Shown: one piece after another, positions 1 to 44,000 of the stretch
Position numbering within the stretch: position 1 is the first letter of the stretch
How the letters are laid out: each line of letters opens with the position of its first letter
NCBI RefSeq assembly: GCF_004798865.1
Contig: NW_025335587.1
Location: 3,695,585 to 3,759,584, forward strand
Length of the DNA: 64,000 nt
Reading direction: 5' to 3'
Origin: Varanus komodoensis
Taxonomy: Eukaryota > Chordata > Lepidosauria > Squamata > Varanidae
Notes under the pieces: generated by a model
Database searches by the model: none
Told to the model about the DNA's origin: nothing
Seen by the model: only the letters and a program-made list of their open reading frames with translations
Program-made: the position numbers and the translations under genes

Positions 1-377
1 AAAAAGGTTTTCTAAATTGTGGAATGTAAATAATAATAAAATAGAAATGTCTAGTAAACTTTGGTACATTATGAAGACCCATACACCCTTTCACTTTACC
101 TTATTTTATTATAAATATATTTGGAAATTACAATATCAATTCATAAAAGGAATATTTAATTTTAATGATTACATAGTGAGAAACCTAGGGCCCTTTTGTT
201 GTTCTGGCCTACAATTCCTGTGACCATTACCACTGACCATTCTCACTAGCACTGATGGAAACTGTAGGACTACACATTCCTCTGTCCTATTTATTAGATT
301 GATCCTGAAGGAAGGAAAGACTCAAAAATCCTGCATGTGAAATATTTTGTGTTGAAAGCTACTTTGCTCCCTTACAG
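1..377 (+). other. ZYG11B intron sequence at left edge
   Basis: AT-rich intronic sequence leading to the CTTACAG acceptor at 371-377. No exon or recognisable repeat is visible. Confidence 0.6.
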
Positions 378-10513
<10,136 letters not shown>

Positions 10514-12340
10514 GAAACAGACAGAAGCAAAGCCAGAATTGAAAGAGAAATTTGTAACAGGGATTAGGTGTGTAAATTATCCTTTAATAATCCCTTATGA
10601 AGCATCTCTAGATGGAATAACTTCTGCAGCAGTGTTTACCATTAAAACATTTTGCTAGCTGTCGTGGAAAAAGGCAGAATTTATGGCTGGCAAATATTGT
10701 CTTTAATGGTCTCTGCTGAAGCGTTTTTATGAGGATCTACAGTAAATTCCTAAAATGGACATTTCTGTTAGATCGCCTCTGGCCATGGAAAAAATGAAGA
10801 CTGTACATTTCAAATGTACATCCAAAATGAAACCTCTAGGAATTTGTGAGTTTGAGTACAGAGAATCATTTCTGCTTGCTTCATCCTTTCAGAATACTTG
10901 TGTTTAAATAGAAGTCTCCACCAACTCAGTATTTGAATTTGTGCTTGTAATGTTAGCACTATCCAGATCAAAGCAAAGTCATGTATTCACGTTAAAACAC
11001 GACAGGTTATGAGTAAGGTGACCAGAGATGTTCTGTTTCTCTGGGAAACCTTTCTAAACCCATATGGAGCCTTCAGATTCATCTCACATTTCACATGTTT
11101 TATGAAGCAGGAGCACTTGAGTTTATAATCAGCTGTCTTCCCTAATATAGTGTGATGAGAATCTGCTTATAGGAAGAAACATGAGTTCTGCTTCAGGGAG
11201 CCAAATGCATAGGAGGGAAAGCAGTGAATTGCTGTTTAAGACGAGAGAAGGAAAAGAGCAAACAGTGCTATTGCACCTTTAAAAAATAAGTGTACATTTA
11301 ACAGAAGAGTAGGAAAACTGTGGAGCTCTCCACCAAAAGGATTGCTCACCTTAGGGGCTTGTATGGACCAAGGATATCTGATCACCTTATTTATGACAGA
11401 CTATTAATTTGCTTTGCTGTTTCTCGTAAATACTTCGTCAGTATTTGTGCAGTGAACTTTATGTGCAAGGCAAGACCATACAAAATCTCATCCAACATCC
11501 TATGTAAAGTCTGGTGTAAATGACATTGTTGTGTGGAGTATTAAAGTTTTACATAAAACTTCCCATGGTTAAAAACTTCCTCTGAGGTCTATCTGTGAAT
11601 ATTTTATGGGACAAATTAAGATCACAACAACAGTACACAAGCCTGTTATAAAGTAGAGCCGATGGAAAACAATACCATGATTTAAACATCTTATTCTAAA
11701 GAATTATTCTATAAATTGCTTTGTCCCACAAATGGGGGAAAAATCCTTCCCTACTCTTTAGAAGCTAAACTTAAAGCTACATTCAATTTGTCAGAGGGTG
11801 GAATGTGGCCACAGAGCTACAAGTTGCTCACCCCATACCGTGTGGCATGGTATAAATGGGTGGATAGCGTTGTTATGTGGGAAATTACCACTATGTGCAT
11901 TGTGCATATGTGATTAAACTACACTGGTTCAGAGTTCCTTTTTGACTTTGCATAGCAGGAAACTGTACATTACCCAAGTATATTAAAAGGTTCCTAAAAT
12001 AGTGTGATATATGTTAGAAAATATACCCTTGCTGTTCTGTTACCTGAATGAACACTTAGCCCTGTGGTAATTGACAGAAGTGTACAAAATTAGTTATGAG
12101 GCCATTGAACATAATAAATATAAATAAGCTTTACCACCACTAGAAAAAGTAATAGAAACAAGAGAAACAAGCTTGTTATACAAGTGTCTGTTTGAGCAAG
12201 TTGGTTTCTGATTTTAGCAGCTAGTGTTCAAACCCAGTGCATAATTGTCAGATCTCTACCACTTGGCTAGAGAGTTTCTTTTTAAATTGGAGCCAGAGAA
12301 AAATTTGATCCAATTATGTCTGTTATAGAGCAGAAATAAA
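10514..12340 (+). other. ZYG11B: Probable ZYG11B 3' UTR
   Basis: Follows the stop codon without recognisable repeats. Candidate polyadenylation signals are ATTAAA at 11540-11545 and AATAAA at 12113-12118 and 12335-12340. I cannot tell which is used. Long 3' UTRs are usual for this gene in other vertebrates. Confidence 0.5.
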
Positions 12341-12994
12341 AGGGAGAAAAGATTGAGATATTCCATCTTTCCAGTACTCCAAATAGATATTGTAGTTTCA
12401 TAGGCAGGTTCCACACCCTTCTAAAACAGTATAGGCATTATTGGAAGCATAATGTCACAAGTAAATTCACTTAGGCTTTATTCCCATGTAAGTATACATA
12501 GGGTTGCAACAAAAGTCTGTGATCCTATAGCCATGTAGCACTGTGTAAGCTTCACTGAGCTCAGTAAGACATCATTTGAGTAGATATTTACAGTGCATTC
12601 CTATACATGTTTATTCAGAAATTAAGTTCCATTCTAATATAGTTTGGAACAATAACATTATTTTGAGAAGTGAAATGATGGAGAAGCAGGAGAAGCTTGA
12701 GTTGCACCCAAGCCATGTTTGTCAACTCTCTTGTAGTCTATAGACAGCAAGCCTGTCACCTTTATCAACTGAAAACCCACACTTTAGTAAACTTGCTAAT
12801 GATAGCTTATTTAATTTATTCAATGATAGCTTATTTAACCTGCTAGTTTGGAATGAACTTAGGATCCTTTAGGAAAACGGAAAGTTTTCATCTTTTTATA
12901 AGCAGGGCTTTCATAGAATTGCATAGATTGCAATCCTGAATGCACTTATTTAGAATGGACACCACTGAGCTCAGCTGAGCTGAGCTTTTTAAGT

Positions 12995-13220
12995 GAGAGC
13001 CAGTGTGGTGTAGTGGTTAAGAGCATGGGACTGGGACTCAGACGATCTAGGTTCTAGTCCCTGCTCAGCCATGGAGCCAACTGGGTGACTTTGGGCCAGT
13101 CACAGACTCTCAGCCCAACCTACCTCACAGGGTTGTTGTGGGGATAAGATGGAGGAGGAGATGTAAGCTGCCTTGAGCCCTTAGGAAAAAGGCAGGATAT
13201 AAATCGAAAAATAAATAAAT
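12995..13220 (+). mobile_element. tRNA-derived SINE (Sauria-type)
   Basis: The head GTGTGGTGTAGTGGTTAAG is a tRNA-like A box and GGTTCTAGTCC is a B box. These are followed by GGGCCAGTCACAGACTCTCA, the CCTACCTCACAGGGTTGTTG block, and a tail GTAAGCTGCCTTGAG ... AAGGCAGGATATAAAT with AAATAAAT repeats. Polymerase III promoter boxes are intact by eye. The tail resembles the L2 LINE tails in this window. Confidence 0.85.
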
Positions 13221-13435
13221 ATGCTTGTGACAGACTTCTGTCTTAGGAATTCATAAGGGCTGGCACTAGGGTTGAGGGTGCACTTGGCAAAGTGCCCTGT
13301 GAATCCACTAACACCCTGATCCCCCAAGTAACTTTACTGAGCTGTAGCAGAAATGAGCCACAGCATTTAGCCACAACACTGAGAAAAAAGCTCCAAGTAG
13401 CTTTGGTTCCTAACTACCTATTGAGCTTTGTTCAT

Positions 13436-13648
13436 TCGATTTATATCCTACATTTTTAAAGAATGCAAGGTAGCCTACATCATTCTCTTTCTCCTCTCTC
13501 AATCCTATCCCAACAATCCTGTAAGGTAGGTTGAGTTGAGAGTCTGTGACTGGCCCAAGGTCAGCTGCTTGGCATAATGGCTGAGTGGGGACTTGAACCC
13601 AGATCATCTGAGTCCCAGTCCTGTGTTCTTAACTACTACACCACACTA
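13436..13648 (-). mobile_element. tRNA-derived SINE (Sauria-type), antisense, older
   Basis: Reverse complement of the same SINE family: the B box appears as GGGACTTGAACCC near 13588-13600 and the A-box head at the right end. More diverged than the copy at 12995-13220, so an independent insertion. The two form an inverted pair separated by about 215 bases between ZYG11B and ZYG11A. Confidence 0.8.
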
Positions 13649-14459
13649 TTATGCTGTAAGTGTTGCATAGAGTTATGCTGGGAAATTGAACATAGCAGGT
13701 ACAGCACTGATCTGAATCATGCTGCACCTAAATATGATTAAAAAGGATGTTAACACTTGATGCCAATCACAAATTTGCCCTCCATATGTAGTATTGAGGC
13801 TGTGCCAGAATTTGTAGGTATCAAGAATACAAGAGCTGACACATGTAGTATTTAATGTACCGTTTAATAGCACACTACCACCACAAAACTGTTGATTATG
13901 GGCAGTACACTTCATGTGTACATAATGGTCTATATATGCAGCTGCCACATTTGTAATTTCAGCAGCAATCCTAAAATACTAAGATAAAGATTTTCTGAGT
14001 AAAAATGCATAGGATTGCGGCGTTCCCACCGAATTACCTGAAATCTTTTCTTGATTAATCACCATTCAGTTCTGTCAAAGACGGGAGGCAATCCTATTAG
14101 TTTCTGGGGTTTGGGGCAAACGTTCTATTTTAAGGACATAAATTTCCGGCTAAGACATTAATGACAAAATAAAATTTGCATCTCTTGTCTCTAGCGGAGG
14201 TGTACCTGTACTCTGAGATTATTTCTGTGTATAAAAATACCTGGCGTGGCCCAAATACAGACACGTATGAATATGAGAGATCTGGGGTGAGTGGCATTTT
14301 GTACTCTCGTTCTAGTCCAGCTCTGTACTAACTTAGCCAGAGAAGTGCTAAGATATGTCTGGCTCTCAAAACGATCTCATCTACACACTGAAAGCGGTTC
14401 AAGGAGAGGAACGACAGGAGAGAGTGCCTTCTGCTTCCTGGGAAATAATCAATCCATTA

Positions 14460-14710
14460 CTCCACAATCGACTTCACTCCCTATTTGCAAGAGCGATCTA
14501 TTTTTTCTCCGCCCTCGTCACGTTAGAAAGAAAGGAAAGGGAAAAAGGGAGGGGGAAATCTTCCTAGTATCCGCATGCGCCCTACTCACTTCCTCTACTC
14601 TGGCGGATAACAAGTGCTTCTCTTTTTGGTCCGTCTACTCTCCTTCCGGTTGCTTCTCTCTGCCCCATCCCCTTTTTCCACTCAAGTGGAGTTCACGCCG
14701 GTTCCTTGCA
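14460..14710 (+). promoter_or_regulatory. ZYG11A: ZYG11A promoter region with NRF1-like site
   Basis: GC- and CpG-richer than its surroundings, directly upstream of the ZYG11A start. CCGCATGCGC at 14571-14580 is one mismatch from the NRF1 core. No TATA box is evident. The transcription start cannot be placed from sequence alone. Confidence 0.5.
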
Positions 14711-27675
<12,965 letters not shown>

Positions 27676-28581
27676 CTGATGCTACACTGTACCTTCTTCC
27701 TGTAGTTTTCACAAGCTTTTGTGCTGGTGATTTCTTATCCTTTCACAGTCATTTCAGATCAAGATGGCTCTTCCTATACGATCTGAAGATACCTGTATGG
27801 TATGCACGCTTGGAAGTCCTCTCTAGCTAATTGCTTTCATTTGTAACTTGTGACAAGAAGAGTGGGGCACCGTCCCTTATGAAACCATGTAGTGGCTTAC
27901 CACAAAGAAATTGAATAGAGCCTGGCCACTAACTCTATTGCAAGCCACTAATCTTTATAGTGGCAGGAAATGGGGACTTTGAAAGCACTTGTTCTTGGGC
28001 TAGTCATCCTTAGTTTGACAGCTGAGGAACTGTTCCGTCCATGTGTATCAGCAAGAGGCAGGTTATGGTCACCAAGAGAAAATGATTGATTGATGTTACC
28101 ACTTCAAGGTGAAACTGTTTTCTACATCCACAAACCGAGGAGTGAGGGAAAGAGTGTTTTGAAAATAATGGGTAGGGGAACACCAGCTTGTTCCAGCTAA
28201 ATGTTGGATTTGTCTGAAGGCATTAGGCCCGTCACAAGCTTTCATGAGCTTCTTATACACATTTCTGAGTGGGGACTGTGTATGTTTGAGAGGGGATTCT
28301 GGCTTCTTGTCAATTGTGCAGCATATTACCATGATTTGACAGAAGGTGCTGTGTAACTGTATTTTGGGAGTATATATACAAACTATTTTTGTATGAGGTC
28401 TGGGGTTCTTTCAAGGTGCTTTAATATCTAAAATAAAAGGCATGTCCAATTATGGCACTTTAAGATGATTGTAAGTTATGTCTATTATCAACCTGGATAG
28501 CATTAAGGTTGAGGAGAAGCCTTTCTTTGAAATAAATCTTGCAGGTAGCAAGTTCACTTCGTGTGTGACTGGCATAATAAA
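27676..28581 (+). terminator. ZYG11A: ZYG11A 3' UTR and polyadenylation signals
   Basis: Follows the ZYG11A stop. AATAAA occurs at 28432-28437 and 28576-28581, either suited to end the transcript. The convergent ECHDC2 gene ends about 450 bases further on. Confidence 0.65.
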
Positions 28582-29035
28582 GACATTATTTCAGTAGTTG
28601 TAAAACAGAATGCTTTGTGCTACCAGGGTGGGGGGTTCTCCAATGCAAGAGAGACAAAGATCTACATAAAAAATAAAATGGCTCTTTTGTCTAATTACTG
28701 GCACAATTCTTGATAGGGGCCCATGGTTGTTTCAGAGTGAAAAACGTCATCATCTACCCTAACAAAGTTCCAAATTCTCCTTTAAATATATGTGTTTATC
28801 CAGCAGATGCTCTCTGACAGACATCAGTCATAAAGAATATCTTCTATGATATGTAACTGTGGTATCGAAAGAATGTGAAAGCAAAATACTTTCCTTAGCT
28901 CCTTAATTTTTAGTCAAATAAGCAATAAGATTCTGCTTACTGAGAAAATGGACTCACATCTTCAAGATGTACCAACTTAGCCTCTTTTGGTCTTTATGAG
29001 GTGGTATCTAGCCCTCATCCATATCCTTCTAGAGT

Positions 29036-29041
29036 TTTATT
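29036..29041 (-). terminator. ECHDC2: ECHDC2 polyadenylation signal (AATAAA, minus strand)
   Basis: TTTATT on the plus strand, about 140 bases beyond the ECHDC2 stop on the minus strand. It implies a short 3' UTR and a small gap to the convergent ZYG11A transcript. Confidence 0.55.
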
Positions 29042-29182
29042 GCTTCAAAAGGGACAGAAGAGAAATTCAAACATTCACTCAATATAACAATTTATGTTTA
29101 AAAAAAAAAAAAAACCCCTAGCAAGGCACAGCCTTTCAGTTCCCAGAGTTGTCTTTAGGCATCTGAACACAGCTTGGCAGCA

Positions 29183-38627
<9,445 letters not shown>

Positions 38628-38869
38628 CGCTCCCATTTCGACTTCTGGGGCAGTCAAGCGCCTTCGCTTCCTTCCCCGCCGCTGGAGCTGGGCCGGAGGA
38701 GGGCAAGAGAGGGGCACCGCCTCCTGCGAGGCTAAGGGTCCGTCCAGCGGGCGCGGCTTTTAACTAAGCAGGAAACTGGAGTTCTCCCTTAGGGAGGGAC
38801 CACGCGAGTCTTTATGGTCCGAGGAGACCCGTGCTTTGGGGTCACTTGGCTTATGCTTCAGTAGGAACG

Positions 38870-39255
38870 CCGAAGAATTGAAGCCTGTGAATTATGGTGC
38901 TGGAGAAGCCTCCTGCGAGTCCCTTGGACTGCAAGGCAATCAAACCAGTCTATCTTAAAGATCAACCTTGACTGCTCTTTAGAAGGCCAGAACCTAAAAA
39001 TGAAACTCAAATACTCTGGCCACCTAATGAGAAGGAAGGACTCACTGGAGAAGAGCCTAATGCTGGGAACAATAGATGGCAAAAGAAGAAGGAGACAGCA
39101 GAAAATGAGGTGGTTAATTGGAGTCACTAAAGCAGTTGGTGTGAGCTTGAGTGGACTCCGGGGGATGGTGGAGGACAGGAAGGCCTGGAGGAATGTTGTC
39201 CATGGGGTCGCGATGGGTCGGACACGACTTCCCGACTAACAACAACAACAAGGAT
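38870..39255 (+). mobile_element. BovB (RTE-clade) LINE, 5'-truncated 3' end
   Basis: Encodes the C-terminal end of the BovB reverse transcriptase, including KYSGHLMRRKDSLEKSLMLG and VEDRKAWRNVVHGVAMGRTR, ending GTCGGACACGACTTCCCGAC and an ACAACAACAAC tail. The upstream part is also recognisable (CTCCTGCGAGTCCCTTGGAC). BovB is abundant in squamates and known for horizontal transfer. It lies just upstream of the ECHDC2 CpG island. Confidence 0.85.
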
Positions 39256-39359
39256 CTTGTGCTCGGTCAGCAGCAAAAAGCAGGTCCCAGCGTGCTGTTT
39301 GCTGCTAGGGAGGTGCTCTCTTCTTTTTTTGCTTTTGAATAACTCTTCCCCCCCCCCAC

Positions 39360-39515
39360 AGGATTTTTAATACATTCATTTTATGGTTGTTACATTTATA
39401 TCCCGGCTTTGCACCCAAAGACTCCAAGGTGGTATTTATCCTCCTAAGTCATATTATCCTCATTTACAATCCTGTGAGGTGAATTAAATTGAGAGTCAGC
39501 GACTGTCTCAAAGTT
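39360..39515 (-). mobile_element. SINE 3'-half fragment, antisense
   Basis: TTTATATCCCGGCTTTGCAC ... CAATCCTGTGAGGTGAATTA ... GAGAGTCAGCGACTG is the complement of the tail half of the tRNA-SINE family at 12995-13220, diverged. Confidence 0.5.
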
Positions 39516-40340
39516 TTATTGCTGGATTACTTTGAATTTCTTCCTTCTGGGAAGAAAATGGCCTCAAGAGATCTTGTTACATCTGATCCAACAAAAGCTT
39601 ATTTTCCATTTATATTGGATAGCACAATACCTCTTCAATAAAAGATTAGCTGTTGTAGTTGTCGTACACCCAGAGTCCTCTTACTGCGCAACTCATGTTT
39701 ACTTCTTGAACATTAAACACCCTTAGGACAGGGAGAGACCATCTCCACCAGTGCAATGGATTAAAGATCTGTTGACTTGAACACCACCTACAAATGGATA
39801 ATTATAAAGATCTCTGTCTTTGTTGAAATTTACACATACTTTTTCAATTAAGAATACCACACACATTTATTTATTTAAAGATTTAAATACCGTTCTTCAG
39901 CCAACCAACCCCCCCACTAGTATACAAAATAAGTGTATAAATTCTATATGTATTAATTGCAACAGATATATTTAAGCTTTATGCAATGTAAACTATTATA
40001 TTGGTTTTATGTTTTGGGGTGGGGTGTTTTTGATTTGCAATAAAAATGTATAAAAAAGAAAATACTGCTTAAGACTATCTCCTCTTGAACGAGCTAATTA
40101 ACTTTGCTGCTTGGGATGCACAGAATCCTAATGCTTATACCACTTTAAGTTCAGTGGTATGTTCAGAGCAAGACCTTAGGACCAAAGACCAGGGCCTGAT
40201 TTTGCAGAATCAGCTGGACCACACCAAATATGGCAGGGATGGCATTCCACAGTTTTGAATTGAAGTAATAACTTTGCCATCCAAAAAAGATTCCCCCACC
40301 CCCACACCCCTGAAGTCTAACAACGTCTTCCTCCGATTTC
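39516..40340. other. ECHDC2-SCP2 intergenic stretch
   Basis: AT-rich, with no gene or clear repeat recognised. Confidence 0.35.
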
Positions 40341-40592
40341 TTCCTCAGAGAGGTCCGCCTGGCGCAGTCATTATTTGCTTTTCGGCGCCAGGCGAAGACC
40401 TTTTTATTTAAAAGTTATTTTAACTGTTGGTTTATTATTATTGTATTTATAGATTTTAATATACAGCCGAGATGGTACCAGTTTTTAAATTATTGATTGT
40501 ATTTTTATGGATGTTGTGAGCCGCCCCGAGGCTTTGTTGCAATGGGGGCGGCATAGAAATGTTTTAAATAAATAAATAAATAAATAAAATTT
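40341..40592 (+). mobile_element. L2-clade LINE 3' end, young-looking
   Basis: CAGAGAGGTCCGCCTGGCGC, then GGCGCCAGGCGAAGACC, a short 3' UTR, and the terminal GAGCCGCCCCGAGGC ... GGGGGCGGCATAGAAATG stem-loop with an AAATAAAT tail. CpG-rich arms are intact, so this copy is younger than those at 24890 and 55910. Confidence 0.8.
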
Positions 40593-40751
40593 CAACCCTG
40601 CCTGCCGGCTGGGCGTCACGACATCCGGAGGGCGCCAGGCTGGGGAACACTGCTCTACAAGCACCTTTTCTTGTGTGCTTCACAATATGAACATGTCCAG
40701 AAGGGTTCCCTGATAAGACCCCGGTCGAAAAATCACCTGGCTGCAGCACTG

Positions 40752-40771
40752 ACTACAATTCCCAGAATGCA
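40752..40771 (+). promoter_or_regulatory. SCP2: ZNF143/THAP11-type site upstream of SCP2
   Basis: ACTACAATTCCCAGAATGCA matches the extended SBS motif bound by ZNF143/THAP11 (core ACTACAATTCCC). It is 235 bases upstream of the SCP2 start codon, beside the CpG-rich promoter. Confidence 0.7.
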
Positions 40772-40774
40772 ACA

Positions 40775-41060
40775 ATATTTCGAGGGCGACCCCTTGGGGA
40801 AGACTGTCAGGCATGCTGGTGCTTTAAGAGCGCGCAGGCGAGGACGAGGCGAGCCATAGCTGAGCGCCGTATGACGCCGCGCCTTCTTTCAACCTTTGCG
40901 TCGGATTCTTGCTGGAGTCGCGGGGCGGGGACTCCCCCTTGACGGCAGAACTTGTTAGAAGCGACGCGAGTGAGAAACACGGCGGGACAGTTCCGGACTG
41001 CAGCGATGATCCCGTCAGAAAGGAGGGTGTTTGTGGTGGGAGTCGGCATGACCAAGGTAA
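40775..41060. promoter_or_regulatory. SCP2: CpG-island promoter of SCP2 (SCPx)
   Basis: CpG-dense segment immediately upstream of and including SCP2 exon 1; contains GGGGCGGGG at 40922-40930, an Sp1-type GC box. No TATA box seen. Confidence 0.65.
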
Positions 41061-44000
41061 GTGGGCAGAGTATTCCCTCGATCTCTGATTTCGCTGCAGG
41101 TGGAGGCAAGGGTAAAGGGAAGAAGAAGAGCTTTTCTGGCATGTCTCGCACTGTAACAGTATGCTGTTGATGATAATGCGTCCGAAGTGATTGACACCAA
41201 CACGTTCAGAAATCCATAATTAATATAAATGGGGAACGGGACCCAACACCAATATAAACAAAGGAAAAAACCAATTAAAACAATGCAAAAACAATACATA
41301 TTCTAGTCATCCACAGAATCCTGAAGCTACCTCCCTCCCCAACAACATCCTGGAACTAACCCGAAAAGCAACCTCTACCAACCGCTGTGTTAAAAATGGC
41401 TTAATTGGATTTTGTATATTGAAATTTGTATGCAGTATTGTAGTCTGTGTTTTTACAAATTTTTGAGAACTACCCGGAGAACTTTGGCTGTTGGGTAATA
41501 TACAAATCAATAAATAAAATAGGTTGAAATTTTTTATTTAAATAAAAACATACTACAAAGAATAAATAAAATAGGGCTGTAATTAATGTCCAACTCCCTG
41601 GACATGTACTGCGCTTTCATTACAACTGTCTGCCAAAGAGCTAAGAGCAGCATGCATGTCTATTGGGACTTTACACTTTGTAGAAGTATCTCTCCATGAC
41701 TTTAAAAAAGGTTACTTCCAGCTAAGTATTTTCAGAGGGCAGCTGAGTTGGTTTATTTTAGCAAAAGCAGAAACACCCCTTATGAACCTGAGGGAACATT
41801 TGCTTTGTTTGTTTTAATTTTGGGGATGGTCTCTTGTTCAAGGGCACAGGACCCCCAAGAGCACCTACTCATTTTGATTCAAGTCCAGCATTGCCAACAT
41901 CCTTGTCTATTTCATCCACTTCATAAAAAGGAAACATAATTTTCTGAGCCCTTATGAACCTGAGAATGTCTGAGAAAAGAGGGTGACGGTGCACACTTCA
42001 TGGAAAAACAGTGCAGTAATAGTCATTTGCACCTGTGCATTTGTACAGGACTGCAAGTTAAAAATAAATAAATGTGCAAATGCATGCTAGATAATCTGGT
42101 GCGCTTTCTTCAAGCTTCCTGCAAAAAAGCAGGTAAGCAAAATCCATCCTGAGGCCTGTGGCTGAGAAGGAAATAGTAGGAATGGTAGAGACAGTAGCAA
42201 GCTCACAAGAAGAGGCTGGGGGCTTTACGGTTCTTGCTGGCCAGTCCTTTTGCCATGTCTGACAACCAATGAAAAAAAAATCACCTGCCAGGTTTCAAGA
42301 ACACACCATGTGGAACAATACATGCATTCTAAGCATGACTTGCTTACACAAGACTATCATGGGAAAACTGTTCTAGGTTTGGACAACCCACAAAGCTACT
42401 CTGCAGCTACCCTCAAAAACCCACTTTGGCTTAGCTTGATAAGTGAACCCAGAGTTTTATCCTAATCTCCTTTAGGAATTCCTTTGCTCCACCTTGGCCA
42501 CTGGAGGATCTGTGATTGTGTCCCAGTGACTGATGTACTATCCTACTGATTCTGAATGTTGCAATTTCTAATGATAGAGTTGTATCCACATGTGCTTTTC
42601 TTTAGAGCCTAACCTGTGTGCCCCCTGTAGAATACACAAGGGCAGGGCGACAGCTGTTCTATAAATGACCATTGTAAATAATGCATCATCACTTTCTGCA
42701 CTGAATTTGTTCCCAAGCTCACCATTTACAATTCTCCAAGCACATGACTGCTGCCACATGTATTATGTAAAAAACTTGAAACTCTTCTGAATACTCCATG
42801 CATCTAATGAAATGGATTATAGTCCATGAAAGTTTATGCCAGAGTAAATCTGTTAGTCTTAAAGACAGAAGCGATAAATTTATGGCTTTCCAGATGTTTT
42901 GATCTACAACTCTGTCAGCCCTGGTCAGCACAGACAGTGGTGAGGGCTGGCTAGGTTAAGACATGTGATTTGCCCACTTCTCAAAGGTACCACAAGTCTA
43001 TTGTTTTTCCGGATAAGTGTGCATAGGATTGCAACCCTGAATGCACAACTGTATGAACTAATTTAGGCTGACAGAGACTGACTGGTATGGCGCTCTACCA
43101 TAAGAAATTCAATGGGTAGAGTGCTCATTTGACTACATGGGAAAGCGTTGTTAGAGGCATAGGATTATTACTAGGAAAATAAAGTTGCACTGTTCTCTCT
43201 GCTTGATTCTTTTAGTTTAAATTTGTGCTCAGTAATCTTCCATAGGTTGCAAAGGGATAGAAGTTAATCTCCATTTTTTCCCTGAGAGGTTTATGAGCTA
43301 CAACAAGCCTTTCAACTGCTCTTGCCTCATACAACTCTCCTGAAAAACTCACCCACGCTCTTGCCTTCATCTCATATCATAGCAATACTTAGTGCTTTTA
43401 TCGTCTTCAGAGTGCTCAAAGTATATTAACTTTAGTATTCCTTACAACAGCTCTGTAAGGTAGGTCAGTATTACCGTTGTATTGCAGAGGATCATTGCTA
43501 TAGCTCTTTTTATGCCCCATCTTCTGCTTTACTAAGGTTTTAGAACATTGTTGTTCTAACCTATGGTCTAACCTTTACTAACCTTGACCCTCTTCAACCT
43601 TTGTACTCTTCTTTCCAACAGTTTGAAAAGCCTGGAAGCCATGACAAAGATTATCCTGATTTTGCTAAAGAAGCAGGTAATAATTAACTGTTCCATTAAA
43701 ACTTGTGTGCCTGGCCCTCAAGGTGGTTATATAAGCTCCACAGTACTGACAGTCGTCTGATACAAAAAACCCTAAGCTTGTGTGGGCTTTGAAGACTTCA
43801 TGTCTTAGCTGTTATGCAAAAGTTGCAGCTGTGTCCCAGAGCAATTGCAGCAGTCCCTGCATGGTGCCATAGATCTGTAGAGTCCTGTCATTTGGCTGAT
43901 TGTATATTTTATTTATTTATTTTTGGATTTATATCCTGCCTTTTTCCTACAAAGGGCTCAAGGCAGCTTACATCATTCTCCTCCATCTTATCCCCACAAC

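Noticed and set aside
12996-13070. Possible tRNA gene
   Set aside because: A and B boxes are present but no tRNA cloverleaf; followed by SINE body and tail, so it is a SINE head.
14291-14710. Upstream extension of ZYG11A exon 1 in frame
   Set aside because: The in-frame sequence before MVRFLH shows no family similarity and overlaps the promoter; the ATG at 14711 has good context and aligns with the human start.
40952-41005. N-terminal extension of SCP2 upstream of MIPSERR
   Set aside because: The frame is open but has no ATG before 41006; the human protein's extra N-terminal residues are not visible here.
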